Source of the DNA: Tupaia tana
Taxonomy: Eukaryota; Chordata; Mammalia; Scandentia; Tupaiidae
DNA: 64,000 nucleotides
Direction: 5' to 3'
Assembly: GCA_026018925.1 (NCBI GenBank)
Contig: JAKSZU010000016.1
Coordinates: 80,362,059-80,426,058 of the forward strand
Part shown: piece by piece, positions 42,190 to 54,259 of the stretch
Numbering within the stretch: the stretch's first letter is position 1
Layout: the number at the start of each line of letters is the position of its first letter
Translations under genes and position numbers: made by a program
Notes under the pieces: model-generated
Seen by the model: the letters and a program-made list of their open reading frames with translations, nothing else
What the model was told of the DNA's origin: nothing
Database searches by the model: none

Positions 42190-43860
42190 CCTACTGGGAC
42201 TCATCAAGGAATAGAAGTACACAGGGAAATTTCATTATCAGGAGAACTTACCAGAGATCTTCACAGAAGTGGAGACTAGAACAACAGGGAAAGTCATCTC
42301 AGCTATTGAGACCTAGCTTAGAAAGAGCTTAGAGTTGGGAAGTCAGTATGTTTAGATGTCAAGAGCTCAAGCTGCCTAGTTGAAATGGAGGTGTTTAGGG
42401 ATTCATGGAGAGAAAACGTAGTGTTAGATAGGGACTAGCCTGTTGACAACTACTACATGCTATTTATGTTTGAAAGATATTAGTCATTCAATCTGATGGA
42501 TGTGTTAGAGGGAACAGTGGTTGGAGGCATGAGGACTACCTGGGAAGATTTCAGAGACAGGTGAGCAAGACATTTCTTTGCCTACAGAGGGCAGAGAAAG
42601 AAGACTCTCAGAAGGTCCAATCAAAGACTCACTCATCTCTTGGTGGTGGATGAAGAACGAGACAGTGTTGATGACTGGTACTTAGGAATGAGGTACCTGG
42701 AAAGAGAGTGGTGCCCAGGGGTGTCTGAGTGGGGTTCAGTCTGATGTCAAACGATAGGCATATGGCAGTGACACAGAAGCAAGTGAAGTGTAGCGATCTG
42801 AGTTAGGTGTGGCCCTAGAATTCAGTGACAGATTTAGAGCCTGTTTAAAGAAGAATGTTGAGAGCACAAAACCCAGCCATCACAAATTCCCACACTGGTC
42901 TTTTGTCTAATGTCAGTTACATTTCTCTGACTTATACCATACTCCATTGGAAGGTGAGATGGACTCACCATCCGTTTGTCCCTCCATCTACTTAGTCATC
43001 ACTACAGCCGGCAAGTACTGATGCTCTGACATTCTACTGAGGAACCAGAGTACAATAGGCACCCACGAGTTAGAATGGACATTGTGGCCTTGGAGCAGGG
43101 TCCTGGGGGACCATTAACCCATTTGTTCTGGATCAAGGAGAAAGGCATATGGAAAAGTGGGAGATAGAGAAAACTTGGGGGCTTGGGACAACAGCAGTTT
43201 ACCAATTAGTTGTCCTAACTGATCTATACCAGGTTAGGATCAACCTAGGTACAAGGACAGACGATTCAGACCAGCACCTCCAACCATAAGACCCTTAGAC
43301 TACAGCTGCCCTGTCCAATGTAGTAGGTAGTTTCTCACCACACATGCTTGAATCTAAATGAATGAAAAGTAACCAACATGAATTTAAGAACTATGTGGTT
43401 TTCTGTTGCAGTAAGTACATGTCAGGTGCTCAGGATTACATGTGTCCAGTGGTTCCCACAGAGGACAGCACAGATGAAGAACGCTCCTACCTACTTCCTT
43501 AGTGAGGAAAAGATGTAAGGTAATGGGCATGCTGATTAGCTTGATTGTGGTAATCATTTCATAATGCATATGTATATCAACATATCCTACTGTATACCTA
43601 AGAACATATGCACTTCTTAATTTACCCGCAATGTTGTAAGACAGTCAGAGAAGAAGAGAATATTCCTATCATTGTAGAAAGTTTTAATGGATAGCACCAG
43701 ACTAAAGGAAACACAAACCAATTAATTTCTGCTCAATTAATTATAACTGTGGTAGAGCATGCGGTGAGAGTGTGACCTGACAGGGGAGAGAGGTCCAGGT
43801 AGCCTCCCGTCAAACGCGAAGCTCTCAGTTGCAGAAAGGTACTCTGTGGCTTAAATTCAA
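42190..43860. other. Unidentified sequence
   Basis: The 42290-42880 part may be an old repeat (words such as AGTTGGGAAGTCAGTATGTT and AAATGGAGGTGTTTAGGGAT recall one common old element), but I cannot name it. No exon recognised. Confidence 0.3.
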
Positions 43861-46230
43861 GCAATGACCTGCTATCACAAGCTCCCCATAGCTTTCCTTT
43901 GGCACACAGATCACAAAAACATGGAGAGTCAGAAAACAGAGGTGGGCTGGTGGGAAGCAGAGCTCTGTATCCTGTCCACCTGCTCGTCTGTGTGTAAAGG
44001 GTCCCCATGCAAACGGGACACTCTGAGAAAGTTAACAATGAAAGAAACCTCAACTTAGGAAGCAGGAAATGGAAATCAATTTTCTGAAGCCAACAGAGAC
44101 ATCACAACCCCGATTTTGTTGGGAAGAATGTTCCCACCACCACATCAGTCCAGGCTTGGTGTTAGACACGTACAGTCATTGTTCCCAGCAAAATCCTGCA
44201 AGAGGCTGGGGCAGTTTCCCAGCCAGCCATGTGCTCTGTAGGCTATAGATGAGGAACACACAAGGCCCAGACATGCAGACAACCGAGATGCCAGCCCATT
44301 GGCTTTCCTGGTAACCAAGCAAACTCTCAGATGCAAACTTTGTTCCCGGGGAGGTGACTGCCTGGCTCTGCAGTCGATGGAGGCTCACTGTACCAGAGAA
44401 GCTGTGATCAAGGTAAGCACCAAAACCAGCCTGGCATAAGGAGATTGGGCAATAGCTCTAAACCTCCCAAGCAAGGCCTTTAAACATTTCTTCCTTTTTC
44501 ATTAAAAAAAAAAAAAAAAGATCATGTCTGCTTGCTGGTTTAGAGCAGCAAATTAATATTTCTTTCCTCTTTAGACTGCAGTTGTAGATATAGAAATACC
44601 ATATCCATGGACAAATTAACATGTGCTCCCTTACAACACTGTACTAATTATCTCGGGGACCAGAGGCTCCCCTAGGTTAGCAGTGTCAGCCCCAGTGCAG
44701 GGTTGGAACAAGAATTTCTGAGAAGCAGCAAATTTGTATCGTGTTCAAAAGGCAAAGGAGTGGGAGGGTCATAAACAATATCAAAGTACATTTTTGTAAA
44801 ACCTATCCTTGAAACCTTCTTACCTCCCTCCCTCCCCTGGCTGCCCCACAAACAAAGGCATCTGGAAAAACCTTCTTGAAAGAGGAAAAAATAAAGTATC
44901 AAGCATATTTAACTACACCAAATAGACTTGAACAGATTTCAGGCTAAACAGCCCCCTCCTTTTTACTTACAGAACCTTGCAGTTTTCAGGAAATGCTGTA
45001 GCCTGAACTTCAAAGGCATAAAAAGATAGATGTGGCATGTAGGGAATTAGAGATGGAATTTCCTTTATTATTCGGAACAAAAGCCCTGAGTCTAATCTCC
45101 TGTGTGATACAAGCTTTAGCTGATCAGGGTTACACTAAGTCATTCTGATGTAGCTAACAGCTAATACACCCTCTTTTTATTTCTTTCTGTCTCCTCCTCC
45201 CCCTTCTTTCCATGCTCATATGCAAATTCCGTAGCAGTAAGGGCAGTTGTGCAATACCACTGAGGGTAAAAGAAATCCCTTTGATCACACTCTTTAGGCC
45301 TTGAGTCCCCTGGCCCCCAATTCTACCTGCTTCTTTATGACAAGGGATGATATCTGATGTATCAAATTATACTCCATTGCTCTCGGAAGTAAAATATGCT
45401 AAGCAATTCTGAGACCTATGAAGGGAGCGACATCTTGGAAAATAAATATTTCCTTAAGTTAGCCTTTTAAAATGTTGATATTTGTTGCTAAATTATTACA
45501 GATTTATTCATATAAAACAAGTTGCTTCTCAGCGGAACTACTGCAGAGCTGATGGCAGAGACTTCATGGAGGTGCTACCCCAAATGTTACTATATATGTG
45601 AAAAAAACGCTCGGGGAAATTGGACAAAATACTGCTAGCTTCACCAAAAATAAAGTCCTTGTGCGCAGACGGCGGAAAAGTGCTTACTTGCTAAAAACAA
45701 ATGGAATTTCTACACTATACCCCAGCACCTTAAAGTACAGAACTACTCTTTTTTCTTTCTGCAGTAATTTTTATATAGTAGTCATGTATCCCGACTCAAA
45801 AGGAACAAACTGAATTGTGCTTAAATGCCTTAAGAAACCCACCGCCTCACTAATGGATCTGTGTCCATTGCAGGCTTATGTGACTGGAGGAGGGAGACAC
45901 AATGTTCCCAGAAGAAGATGTCCTTAAGGAACAGAGGGAAAACAAAAGCACATTTTATTTGAACCCCTAGCTACTTATGGTGTGATCAGTCCACTAACAG
46001 CCTCACGCATTTCCCACGTTCACCAGAGAGAAGGGGCTGGGGATAGGGAGGTGGTTCTCCCTAGCAAACTCTCTACCCATTTCTGATCCAGTGCAGTAAA
46101 GAATGACCCATGCAGCAAAGTGTTTGCAGAAACTTCAGGCCTGCGAAGAGAGCTTTTCAGAGACCCTGATGGAAGAATGGATGTATTCATGTAGTGAACG
46201 TTCAATGCAGAATGCACTTACTGTGTGCTG
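43860..46230. other. Unique sequence, repeat-poor
   Basis: About 2.4 kb with no SINE, L1 or LTR recognised. A run of 16 A occurs at 44504. Open frames are 106 codons or less and not protein-like. Region 45060-45830 is AT-rich and could contain conserved non-coding DNA. Confidence 0.4.
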
Positions 46231-46323
46231 AGTCCGATCGAGGAAGCTGTAGGTTCCAGTTGCATGAGTTCTTTGAGCAGTTTCCTAAGGAAGGAAAGAG
46301 GAGAAGATTTTAATATTAAGGAT

Positions 46324-46340
46324 ATGTTTATAGAGAGTTG

Positions 46341-46372
<32 letters not shown>

Positions 46373-46598
46373 TTTTTTGTTATAGGGTACATGTGTTTGC
46401 TGGGGAGCAGAAAGCAAGAAATATCCCCAAGGGGGAATGGCCATGCCACAATCCCTTCTCCTCCATTACCCACTCTGGATTTGGGGCACACATACAAATG
46501 CACCTGGCATGAGTTTTAAGCCACCAGGTCCTGGACTCAAACCATGGTTGACCACATGGGAGTCCAGCAACATAACTATTACGCCAGCTGCTGGTCCC
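46324..46598 (-). mobile_element. SINE-L copy, minus strand
   Basis: TTATAGGGTACATGTGTTTG, a shortened GA part, CCCCAAGGGGG core, GAGTTTTAAGCCACCAGGTC, box B complement with GGACTCAAACC, and head end GCCAGCTGCTGGTCCC. The tail complement is TTTG repeats. AATATTAAGGAT/AATATCAAGGAT (46312, 46599) may be its TSD. Confidence 0.9.
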
Positions 46599-46899
46599 AA
46601 TATCAAGGATCTTTTAAAGACAGGATCTCACTGTTTCATGATCCTGCCTCAGTTTCCTAGCCATCCAGGCTTTAGGTTAGAACAGGAATCAGCCCAGGCT
46701 TCCCATGTGGCCCCATCCTACAGAGCATGGTATCTTTGAAGTGTGCCACTATAGTGGGTCTCAGGAAATGTATTCTTGAGCTGTGTCTGCACCTTCCTTG
46801 TCATGGTAATACTGGTTAATCTCTACAATACACTCTGACTATACTGTGAGCTTAATTGCAAGGATGCTGATGGCAATGATGAAAATGATTAAGTTGTTC

Positions 46900-47110
46900 A
46901 ACATATTTTCATTAAAACTTTTCACACTCCATTAAGACAGTAATATTATTTTCTCTATTTCTGAGGAGGAAACTGAGGCTTAGATAGCTTGAAAAAGTTT
47001 CACTAAGCATGCATGTGTACGTAGCAGAGCCCAGATTTGAAGCTGGTTGATTGGGCGCTAAGTTTCAACATGCTCTACTGTACTCTCACACAGTGAGCTC
47101 CCTGTTACAG
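46900..47110 (-). repeat. MIR, minus strand
   Basis: TATTTCTGAGGAGGAAACTG, AGGCTTAGATAGCTTGAAAA, GCAGAGCCCAGATTTGAAGC and CTCTACTGTACTCTCACACA are the complement of MIR. Confidence 0.78.
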
Positions 47111-47231
47111 AATGTGTTCAAGGAAAGATTGGAGGTTGACATTTCAGAAATTTTCTTGTGGATTTCCTGCATGCAATTGGGTTGGATTAAATAAACTCTA
47201 AATTTCCTTTCAATGCTAGGACTGAAGGACC

Positions 47232-47452
47232 TTATTTTTTTTTTTTTAAGTTTTTGCTGTAGGCTATGTGGCTATGTGCTCATCACAGACAGACGAGAGG
47301 GGGGCTGGAGATGAGAAATCACCTCCGGGGGATGGCCATGCTGCAACCCTTCTCCTCCATTCTCCTCTAGGGATTTTGGACATGCATGCACACGTGCCCA
47401 GTGGGACATGTAGGATCTAGCCACCTTAACCTCCACACCACCTGCTGAGCCG
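47232..47452 (-). mobile_element. SINE-M copy lacking box B, minus strand
   Basis: GTTTTTGCTGTAGGCTATGT, CTCCGGGGGATGGCCATGCT, CATGCATGCACACGTGCCCA and head end CCACACCACCTGCTGAGCC. About 40 bp spanning the box B region is missing between GTGCCCAGTG and GGACATGTAGG. This is a later deletion or an unusual source copy. Confidence 0.8.
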
Positions 47453-47459
47453 GAACTGC

Positions 47460-48110
47460 AAGTCTGTAAAACTCAGTCATGTGATAAAGTTCAGAGTTGG
47501 AACTACTTCGTTTTGAACAAGTACAATTGCGAGAGAAGATGTCCCACCAGTAATACATTTAACAAACATTTCCTCTCCCAATCAAAAGCAGTGATTAATG
47601 TTCATGAATATTTGAATAAACCAAGTATCAACTGAACTGAAAATGGCTGTTAAAGTTTCATTTAATTCAGTGAGTTGCAGGAGAGGTCATCTCCAACCAG
47701 AAAAATCAAGATTTACTAAGAGACCTGAAGGAACTTCATGATTTCCTGTACCCATGAGGGTTGATTGCAGGGTTCTGGAATCTGGAGCCAGTGCTTCCTG
47801 AATTAGTCTTGTAAAGTAGCAATGCAATTTACACCCAAGCTCAAGGCAATTTGCAAATTTCAGAGCTTAATTTTAAACATCATTTGCAGATATGTTCGGA
47901 AACATGCCCCTTTTCTCAATGTAATAACGTAATAAACTACACACACACTCATCACATCTTCACAGTCTGTGAGTCCACTGATGTTGATAAGTTAGAACAT
48001 CTGGGAATATCAAGTGGTTTCAAAATATTGGAAGGGAGATGTAAGAATATACCTCGCTATGAAGTGGTGGGGATGATGGTAACAGTGTTCACCCCTCCTT
48101 TTGTTTTGTA
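47460..48110. other. Unique sequence
   Basis: I see no recognisable repeat or exon. Confidence 0.4.
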
Positions 48111-48133
48111 TTTTGATCTCTTCAACTTCTTTT

Positions 48134-48304
48134 TTTAAAAAAGAATTATTTTATTTACTTTGCTTATTATTATTATTTTAATTCACCAGAGAGAGACGGA
48201 GAGAGAGGGAAAGTGAGAAAGCAATCCACCAGGTCAGGTCTCAAACCACAGTCAGCCATGTGGGAGTCGAATGCCCCAAACCACTATACCACCTGCCAGC
48301 TCGC
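48134..48304 (-). mobile_element. SINE-S copy with perfect TSD, minus strand
   Basis: AT-rich tail complement, GAGAGGGAAAGTGAGAAAGC, CCACCAGGTC and head end CCACTATACCACCTGCCAGC. The 18-bp TSD ATCTCTTCAACTTCTTTT is perfect (48116-48133, 48305-48322), although the SINE itself is diverged. Confidence 0.94.
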
Positions 48305-48429
48305 ATCTCTTCAACTTCTTTTAACAGATAAAAACAATCAGTCTCATGAAATGATGCGTTCATCCATCTCTCCGTTTCCCATCTATCCATCCATCTTCCC
48401 AGTCATCCTTGGCTCTACAGATTATGACC

Positions 48430-48600
48430 AATTCACATAACCATTCTTTGTCTCAACCTCCTCATCTCTAAAATGGAAATAAGCCCAGTACCTGTGCCTT
48501 AATGGGCTAAGGTGTGTATTAAAAGTTAATATCAGTAAAGCAAATGGCATTATGTCTGACACAAAGTGAATGCTGTTTAAAAGCGTATTATTACTGAAAC
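48430..48600 (+). repeat. MIR fragment
   Basis: CTCAACCTCCTCATCTCTAA, AATGGAAATAAGCCCAGTAC, CTAAGGTGTGTATTAAAAGT and GTCTGACACAAAGTGAATGC follow the second half of MIR. Confidence 0.75.
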
Positions 48601-48737
48601 CATCTCACCTTCCTCTTGCTCTTGTTTTAATGCCAGGCACTGTCCTCTGGGTGCCTGCAGTCCAGTGGGGAAGACAGACCTTGGCCAGGGAGGTTGGGAG
48701 AGTGCTACCCAGGAAGGGGCAATGGAGCTTTCTTTTT

Positions 48738-48763
48738 CTTTCCCTCAGAGGCTATGTACATTT

Positions 48764-48815
<52 letters not shown>

Positions 48816-49012
48816 GAGGAAGAAGAAAGCACCCCTGAGTGGGGTGTTGTCGTGCCTTAATTCTTTCTCCTCCAATTCTCCATCCTGACTGAATTTTGGG
48901 CCCACACATACACCTGGAGTGTTTTTTCAAGCTACTGGGGCTGGGATTTGAATCACATGGTCAGTCATGTGGGATCCAGCTCTCTTAACTACTTGGCCAC
49001 AAGCCTGGAGCT
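48738..49012 (-). mobile_element. SINE-M copy with AG microsatellite, minus strand
   Basis: The GA part has grown into about 22 AG units (48769-48812). CCCTGAGTGGGG core, TTTCTCCTCCAATTCTCCAT, TTTTTTCAAGCTACTGGGGC and a degraded head follow. Confidence 0.82.
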
Positions 49013-49233
49013 GAGATTTAAAAAATAAAAAGAAGTAGAACTTGATCTGGAAAGAAGAGTTAGAACAGCTATCAAAGGAATAGTCAAACTTCATGGTTCT
49101 CTTCTATAAACTCATAGCGTGTCTCACCTGGATGACTATCTGAATTATAATAATAATAGTAGTAATAGTTTTATTGCACCCTCAGCATATTCCAGGCTCT
49201 GTATCAAAAGTCAAATGTTTGAAACAAACAAAC

Positions 49234-49488
49234 AAAAATTTGCTAGTGTGTGCACTTACCAGAGAGACAGAAAAAGAGAGAGGGAAAGTGAGAAAGCGCC
49301 CCCTACAAGAAATGGCCACACCACAATCCCTTCTCCTCCATTCTCCTTTAAGAATTCTGGGCACACACACACACAGTATTTGAAAAATGCACCCAGCACA
49401 TTTTTCAAACTGCTAGGTACGGGATTCAAACTGTGCAGTGGGCCATATGGGATCCAGTCACCCTAACTGCCATGCCACTGGCTGGCCC
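49234..49488 (-). mobile_element. SINE-M copy, minus strand
   Basis: AACAAACAAACAAAAATTTG tail complement, GTGTGCACTTACCAGAGAGA, CTTCTCCTCCATTCTCCTTT, CACATTTTTCAAACTGCTAG and head end GCCATGCCACTGGCTGGCCC. A short CA repeat expands the body (49363-49374). Confidence 0.85.
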
Positions 49489-49494
49489 TACTCT

Positions 49495-51320
49495 TATCAA
49501 AAATAAAGACAGGAACTGTCGTCAGGTTTGTCCTTCTCAACCTCAGCCCTTCCTTTGGCCACTCCTCCACCCTCTGACACACTCATACACTCTACGGTCT
49601 ACTTTCAGTGAACTGCTTGGAGACACGAGGCACGATCACCCCTCGAGCCCTCAGATGGCATCCCTCTCTCCTCCTGAACTGCCTTTCATCTGCCTTTCAA
49701 TGTGCCCAGTTTGGATGCTTTCTTCAAGGTCAACCAAGTGCCCTCTGCAGCTTTCACTACCCTTCCAACTGGACTTACCTTGTGTGTGAGTGGGGGTGGG
49801 GGCCTGGGGTAGTGGGGCCTGTGGCTGTTCATGCTCTTCTGTCACGACCAGGCTCTCCCATGCTCTCAGACCCATTGTGGTCATCACCTTCCCCACTGTG
49901 CACCCCTGGCCGGCGGGGGTAATGTTCCCTCAGCTCTGTAGCCGTATCATCTGGATCGGTGCCCGCCACTCGGCAGCCGCTCACAACAGCGGGTAGCCTA
50001 GCAAGTGATTCCTCATTCCCCAAAGAGTTACTGCACAAAAAAGGACATCGCCCTTCATTCCAGAAGGAGGTTTTCACTGTGCAAGAGGCCCTCTGTGGCG
50101 CTCCTACACCTGGTGCCCAGGGTATACCATTTACTTCATCTCCGCGTCAGCCCTATGCCTACACTTTCATGTCCGTATTTAATCCAACCTGCAGTTGAAA
50201 TCAATTTTTAACCCCTCCCTTTTCCCTTCTTTCCAGTAATAAGAATCTGTCAACCAGTTGCATGGATGGTGTTATGAAAACAAACACAGGCCGAGAACTA
50301 TTGTGACCAGGTGAGAAAATGGACGTGGTCAATTAGAAGGCTACCAGACAGCAAGAGAGACCCAGGTACTCACTAGGGTTACAGAGAACTGATGGAGGGG
50401 TTTGTGCTTTTGTGGGTTTTTGTCTGTTTGTTTGTTTGTTTTTAAGACTACGATTGTCCTCAGTTTGCAATTAGGCTTGCAAGCAACCTGAAGAGCAATT
50501 TGTGGCCAGGAGAATCTTGGGCCCCAGTGGAACTGAGTGGAATTTTCTTCTTACTGAGACTACGCTGGTGCTCCAGAGCTGCAAGTGAAGGAAACGCGGA
50601 AGGACTTCGGAGCAAAGTCAGGCAGGACATGGGCGAGTGCTCGCTTCATGCATTAGCTACCTTCACCTCTGCTCTCTGTCCCCACGGATGCACGGAACAG
50701 CAAACCGATTACTTCCAAAACACTAGTGTCGGTGACCCCGGGCAGCTGTATGGAGTTTTAGTCTCTAAGTCTGGCTTTCTAAATAGGGCTGGCCACTGCA
50801 GCGTTTCTGCCTCCACGTGCTCTGCAGGCTGCCCCATGGATCTCCCCGGGCGGGTCAGTGCATCTCCTTCTGTCTCCAGGCTTGCATCCTCCGTCCTCTC
50901 CAGGGAAAGCAGAGAAGCTCCTAAAATGCATGCAGCCACGTTACTTGACTGTTTGCACCCTGTACTGACGGCTTTGCATTTTATTCAGGGCCTGCCCTGT
51001 GACATGATTCGACATTCCACATGATGTACGCCTGGGCCCAGTTCTAGAAGGGAAAAGGGAGGGGTTAAAAGTCTAGTATTTATTAGTGAAGGGTCACATC
51101 TCCCTGCCCCGATTCCTTGTGGTCCAGCTCCCTGGACCTTCCAGTTCTGGGCCTCACTTTACTCCCACCTGCCACAGGGATGTTCTGCAGGCTGGGCTTT
51201 GGACCGGGGCCACTCTAACACCTCATTACCTGCCATGCACTGGCACTTCCTAAGGAAACACCCTACCATGTGGTCTCAAGAGCCTATTATCTTGCCTTTG
51301 ACCACATTGTGCTTCTCTCA
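49495..51320. other. Unique, moderately GC-rich sequence
   Basis: No repeat or exon recognised. It contains the 174-codon plus-strand frame at 50500-51024 (Cys/Ser-rich, no domain, no supporting splice or start signal) and several frames of 82-118 codons, which I judge random. Confidence 0.4.
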
Positions 51321-51337
51321 TTTTATAATGAATTAAT

Positions 51338-51588
51338 TTTTTAAGAGATTTTTGCTATAGGGTGCTTGTGCTCATTGGAGAGACTGAGAGAGACAGAAGG
51401 TGAGACATCACCCCCTATCGGGGGTGGCCATGCCACAATCCCTTCTCCTCCATTCTCCTCTTGGGAGTTTAGGCATGCACACACACGTGCCTGGAGTGAG
51501 TTTCAAGTAACCAGGTCCAGGGATTTGAACCACTATCAACCATGTGGGAGTCCAGTGCCTTAATCACCATGCTACCTACCTGCTGGCC
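51338..51588 (-). mobile_element. SINE-M copy, minus strand
   Basis: TTTTTGCTATAGGGTGCTTG, CCCCCTATCGGGGG core, CTCTTGGGAGTTTAGGCATG, GAGTTTCAAGTAACCAGGTC and head end GCTACCTACCTGCTGGCC, where ACCT is duplicated. It is followed directly by another SINE-M. Confidence 0.9.
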
Positions 51589-51607
51589 TAAGAATTTTTT
51601 AGTTCTT

Positions 51608-51860
51608 TTGTTTTTTCATTTTTTTTATTTCATAGTGCAAGTGCACTTCCAGGAGAGAAACTAAGAGAGGGAAAATGAGAAACCACACTTCTATGGGTGA
51701 TGGCCACACCTCAATACCTTCTCCTCTACTCTCCTCTTGGGATTTTGGACACACACGCACACATTCCTGGTATGGTTTTCAAGCTGCCAGATCTGAGACT
51801 CAAATTGCAGTTGGCCATGTGGGAGTCCAGTGCCTTAACCACCATGCCACCTGCTGGCCT
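51608..51860 (-). mobile_element. SINE-M copy, minus strand, adjacent
   Basis: TTTCATAGTGCAAGTGCACT, AGAGAGGGAAAATGAGAAAC, a degraded core, CTCTTGGGATTTTGGACACA and head end CCATGCCACCTGCTGGCC. Decayed TSD AAGAATTTTTTA/AAGAATTATTTTA (51590, 51868). Confidence 0.88.
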
Positions 51861-51879
51861 CTGAATTAAGAATTATTTT

Positions 51880-52590
51880 ATGGACGTTCATGTCAATCAA
51901 ATTAATGTGGCTCTAATCACAACACCATGGACATGGAATGCGCTCAATAAATATCTCCCCAAGGAGGGAAAGATGGAAGGCAGGAAGGGAGAGAGCAAAG
52001 CTGGGCTTCGTCACCCGATTGCTAATTTTAGACACACTCCGGGTAACTACTCACCTCCCCCCAGCCCTCCTCTGTCCAGTTCAGTCTCGGAAACTACGTG
52101 GAAGCTGCATTAGGAAGCACTGCCTAGAGCAGGATGAAACCTCAGCTGATCTAAGTTCAGTTTCCTCCCAGGAATTGCAAGGCACTCAAAGTTTCTTTGG
52201 TTTCTAGAACTGAGAACTCAGTAATTGTGGGTCACTGTTGTCTGCCACACATGCAGGAAAGAACAGGAGAGGCAGGTTTGGGACCAACAGCAAAGAAGAG
52301 AGGGATGAACAGGACAGTGGAAAGGCCATTTGGGGAGGGGGAAGGCGCAGGGTGGGCACTGCCCTGCTGCTTGACTGCAGAGTGGTTCAAGATGCTGGTC
52401 CCTTCTGGGACTGGCATCTGTCCTGCATCTCGTGCTGAGACTCACTCCTGCGCTGTGTAAGAAATACCCCCATGTCCTGGACTAGACTGAGTGGGTTTCT
52501 GCTGTTTACAAACAAAGAAGGCATGTGTCCAGCGCTGTCTCCCAGGGTGGCACCTTGCCTAGCTCAGGGCTTCTCAGTCACTCTGAGTTA
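51880..52590. other. Unique sequence
   Basis: I see no recognisable repeat or exon. Confidence 0.4.
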
Positions 52591-52609
52591 TGTAAGCAAA
52601 CCATATCTT

Positions 52610-52870
52610 TTTTTTTTTTTTTTTTTTTTTGAGAGTTTTTTTGCTATAGGGCGCGTACGCTCACCAGACAGAGAGACAGAAAGCAAGAAATCACCCCCTG
52701 GGGGGATGGCCACGCCATAATCCCTTCTCCTCAATTCTCCTCTTGGGATCTTGGGCACACACGCACACGCGCCCAGCGTGAGTTTTTTTAAGCCACCGGA
52801 TCCGGGACGCAAACCGCGGTCCACTACATGGGAGTCCAGCGACATAGCCATTACACTAACAGCTGGTCTC
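52610..52870 (-). mobile_element. SINE-L copy, young, minus strand
   Basis: T-rich tail complement, GCTATAGGGCGCGTACGCTC, CCCCCTGGGGGG core, CGCCCAGCGTGAG and head end CTAACAGCTGGTCTC. The perfect 15-bp TSD is AGCAAACCATATCTT (52595-52609, 52871-52885). Confidence 0.95.
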
Positions 52871-52889
52871 AGCAAACCATATCTTGACC

Positions 52890-53345
52890 ACATGTGTGAC
52901 TGTGACTGGGAGCACTCTCTGCCAGCGTTGTGCCAGTCTGACCTCATTCAGGTGCCTGGAGCTGACCGGCTTTGAAAGGGCCCTGAGGTCACAACCACAG
53001 GTTGCACAGGGATCCGTGATCAGTCCCACTCGGGGTCTGTGATGGGAGATGTGCTGATGGCAGAGCACAGAGAGGTCAGCGCTGATTATGCCGGGGAGGG
53101 GAAAGGTGGCCCAGGTGGACGAGCATGAAGCCCCTGGATTGGAGGTAGGGACCTGACTCCTCCAGGGAATCCAGTGACTCCCAGTCACATAACATGGGAC
53201 TGCCAACCAAAGGCCACCATGCAAGTCCCGACATTCACCGGAGCAGGCACCGTCTACTGCACAAAGGATTCGGCGTGTCCCTAGATTCACTGCAGGATAG
53301 ATGCACCCTATCTCTAGACTCTGAACAAATATGTATCTTTTCTGT
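52890..53345. other. Unique sequence
   Basis: No repeat or exon recognised. A 165-codon minus-strand frame (52856-53353) overlaps the SINE end and has no recognised domain. Confidence 0.4.
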
Positions 53346-53366
53346 AAATTCACAGCTTATTTTTAA

Positions 53367-53550
53367 AAATAATTATTAATTTTATTTATCATTATTTTGT
53401 AATTTGCTACTGGGCACATGCACTCACCACAGAGAGAGAGAGAAAGAGAGAGAGAGAAAGAGAGAAAAGCAAGCCTCCTGGTCTGGGACTTGAACAGCAG
53501 TTGGCCATGTGGGAGTCCAGTGCCTTAACACCATGCCACCTCCTCGCCCT
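53367..53550 (-). mobile_element. SINE-S copy with SINE-L type 3' end, minus strand
   Basis: TTTGCTACTGGGCACATGCA (SINE-L type end), GA microsatellite (53433-53467), AAGCAAGCCTCCTGGTCTGG and head end CCATGCCACCTCCTCGCCC. The TSD is CACAGCTTATTTTTAA/TGCAGCTTGCTTTTAA (53351, 53551). Confidence 0.9.
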
Positions 53551-54059
53551 TGCAGCTTGCTTTTAAGTAGAGCCATGGTGACAGCATCACCTCCACTGCC
53601 ATCTTGTAGCAGCATCCCATGCAGCAAGGACAGCTCAGAACGTCTGCGACTGCAGGAGCTGCTTGTCCCATATTGTCTCTTTCCGCCTCTGCCCCCATGT
53701 CCCAAGCCTGTCTCTGTGGTGAGTGTTCTTCAGAAGGGTGGTCTTCCCTTCCCCCCATGTCTGTCGAATACAAGTGACTGTGTTGAGCAAGAGCACAACG
53801 GAAGGGCCAGGGGTCTAAACAAAATGCTCTTTACTGCCACCATGCCTGCACTTGGCTGATTCTTCTGCTGGGGATTCTGCCTGGTAACTGTGTACCTGCT
53901 CTTCACGTCTTTGGGGAGCCCTAACTGACCCCCTCAAGTACAGTGAAGAACTCCCTCTTCCCCACTGTTAGATTCCAGCTCATATGGCTAAGTGATCCCC
54001 GTAAACGTCTGTCTGCTCCACGAAGCCTTAGCCCGAGCTTCTAGAGGGGACACACAAGT

Positions 54060-54250
54060 TGTAATTGCAGGCTTGGGTTCCACACCAGCCCTGCTGTTTA
54101 TCTAGACTTGTGTAAGTGCTCACCCTCCCTGAGACTTTGTTTTCTTATCTATAGACTGGGAATAAAAACAATGCTCTCTCTAGAGGGTTGATGTGAAGAC
54201 TACACAATGCAATTACCAGGCCCTGCTAAGCATACATGTTTATCAGGCCA
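54060..54250 (+). repeat. MIR fragment
   Basis: GCAGGCTTGGGTTCCACACC, CCTGAGACTTTGTTTTCTTA, CTATAGACTGGGAATAAAAA and GAGGGTTGATGTGAAGACTA follow MIR. Confidence 0.78.
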
Positions 54251-54259
54251 AACAGTCGG

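Noticed and set aside
50500-51024. 174-codon plus-strand open frame
   Set aside because: It is repeat-free but has no recognised domain, an unusual Cys/Ser content and no splice or promoter support. GC-richer DNA gives longer chance frames.
52856-53353. 165-codon minus-strand open frame
   Set aside because: It overlaps the end of a SINE-L and has no recognised domain.
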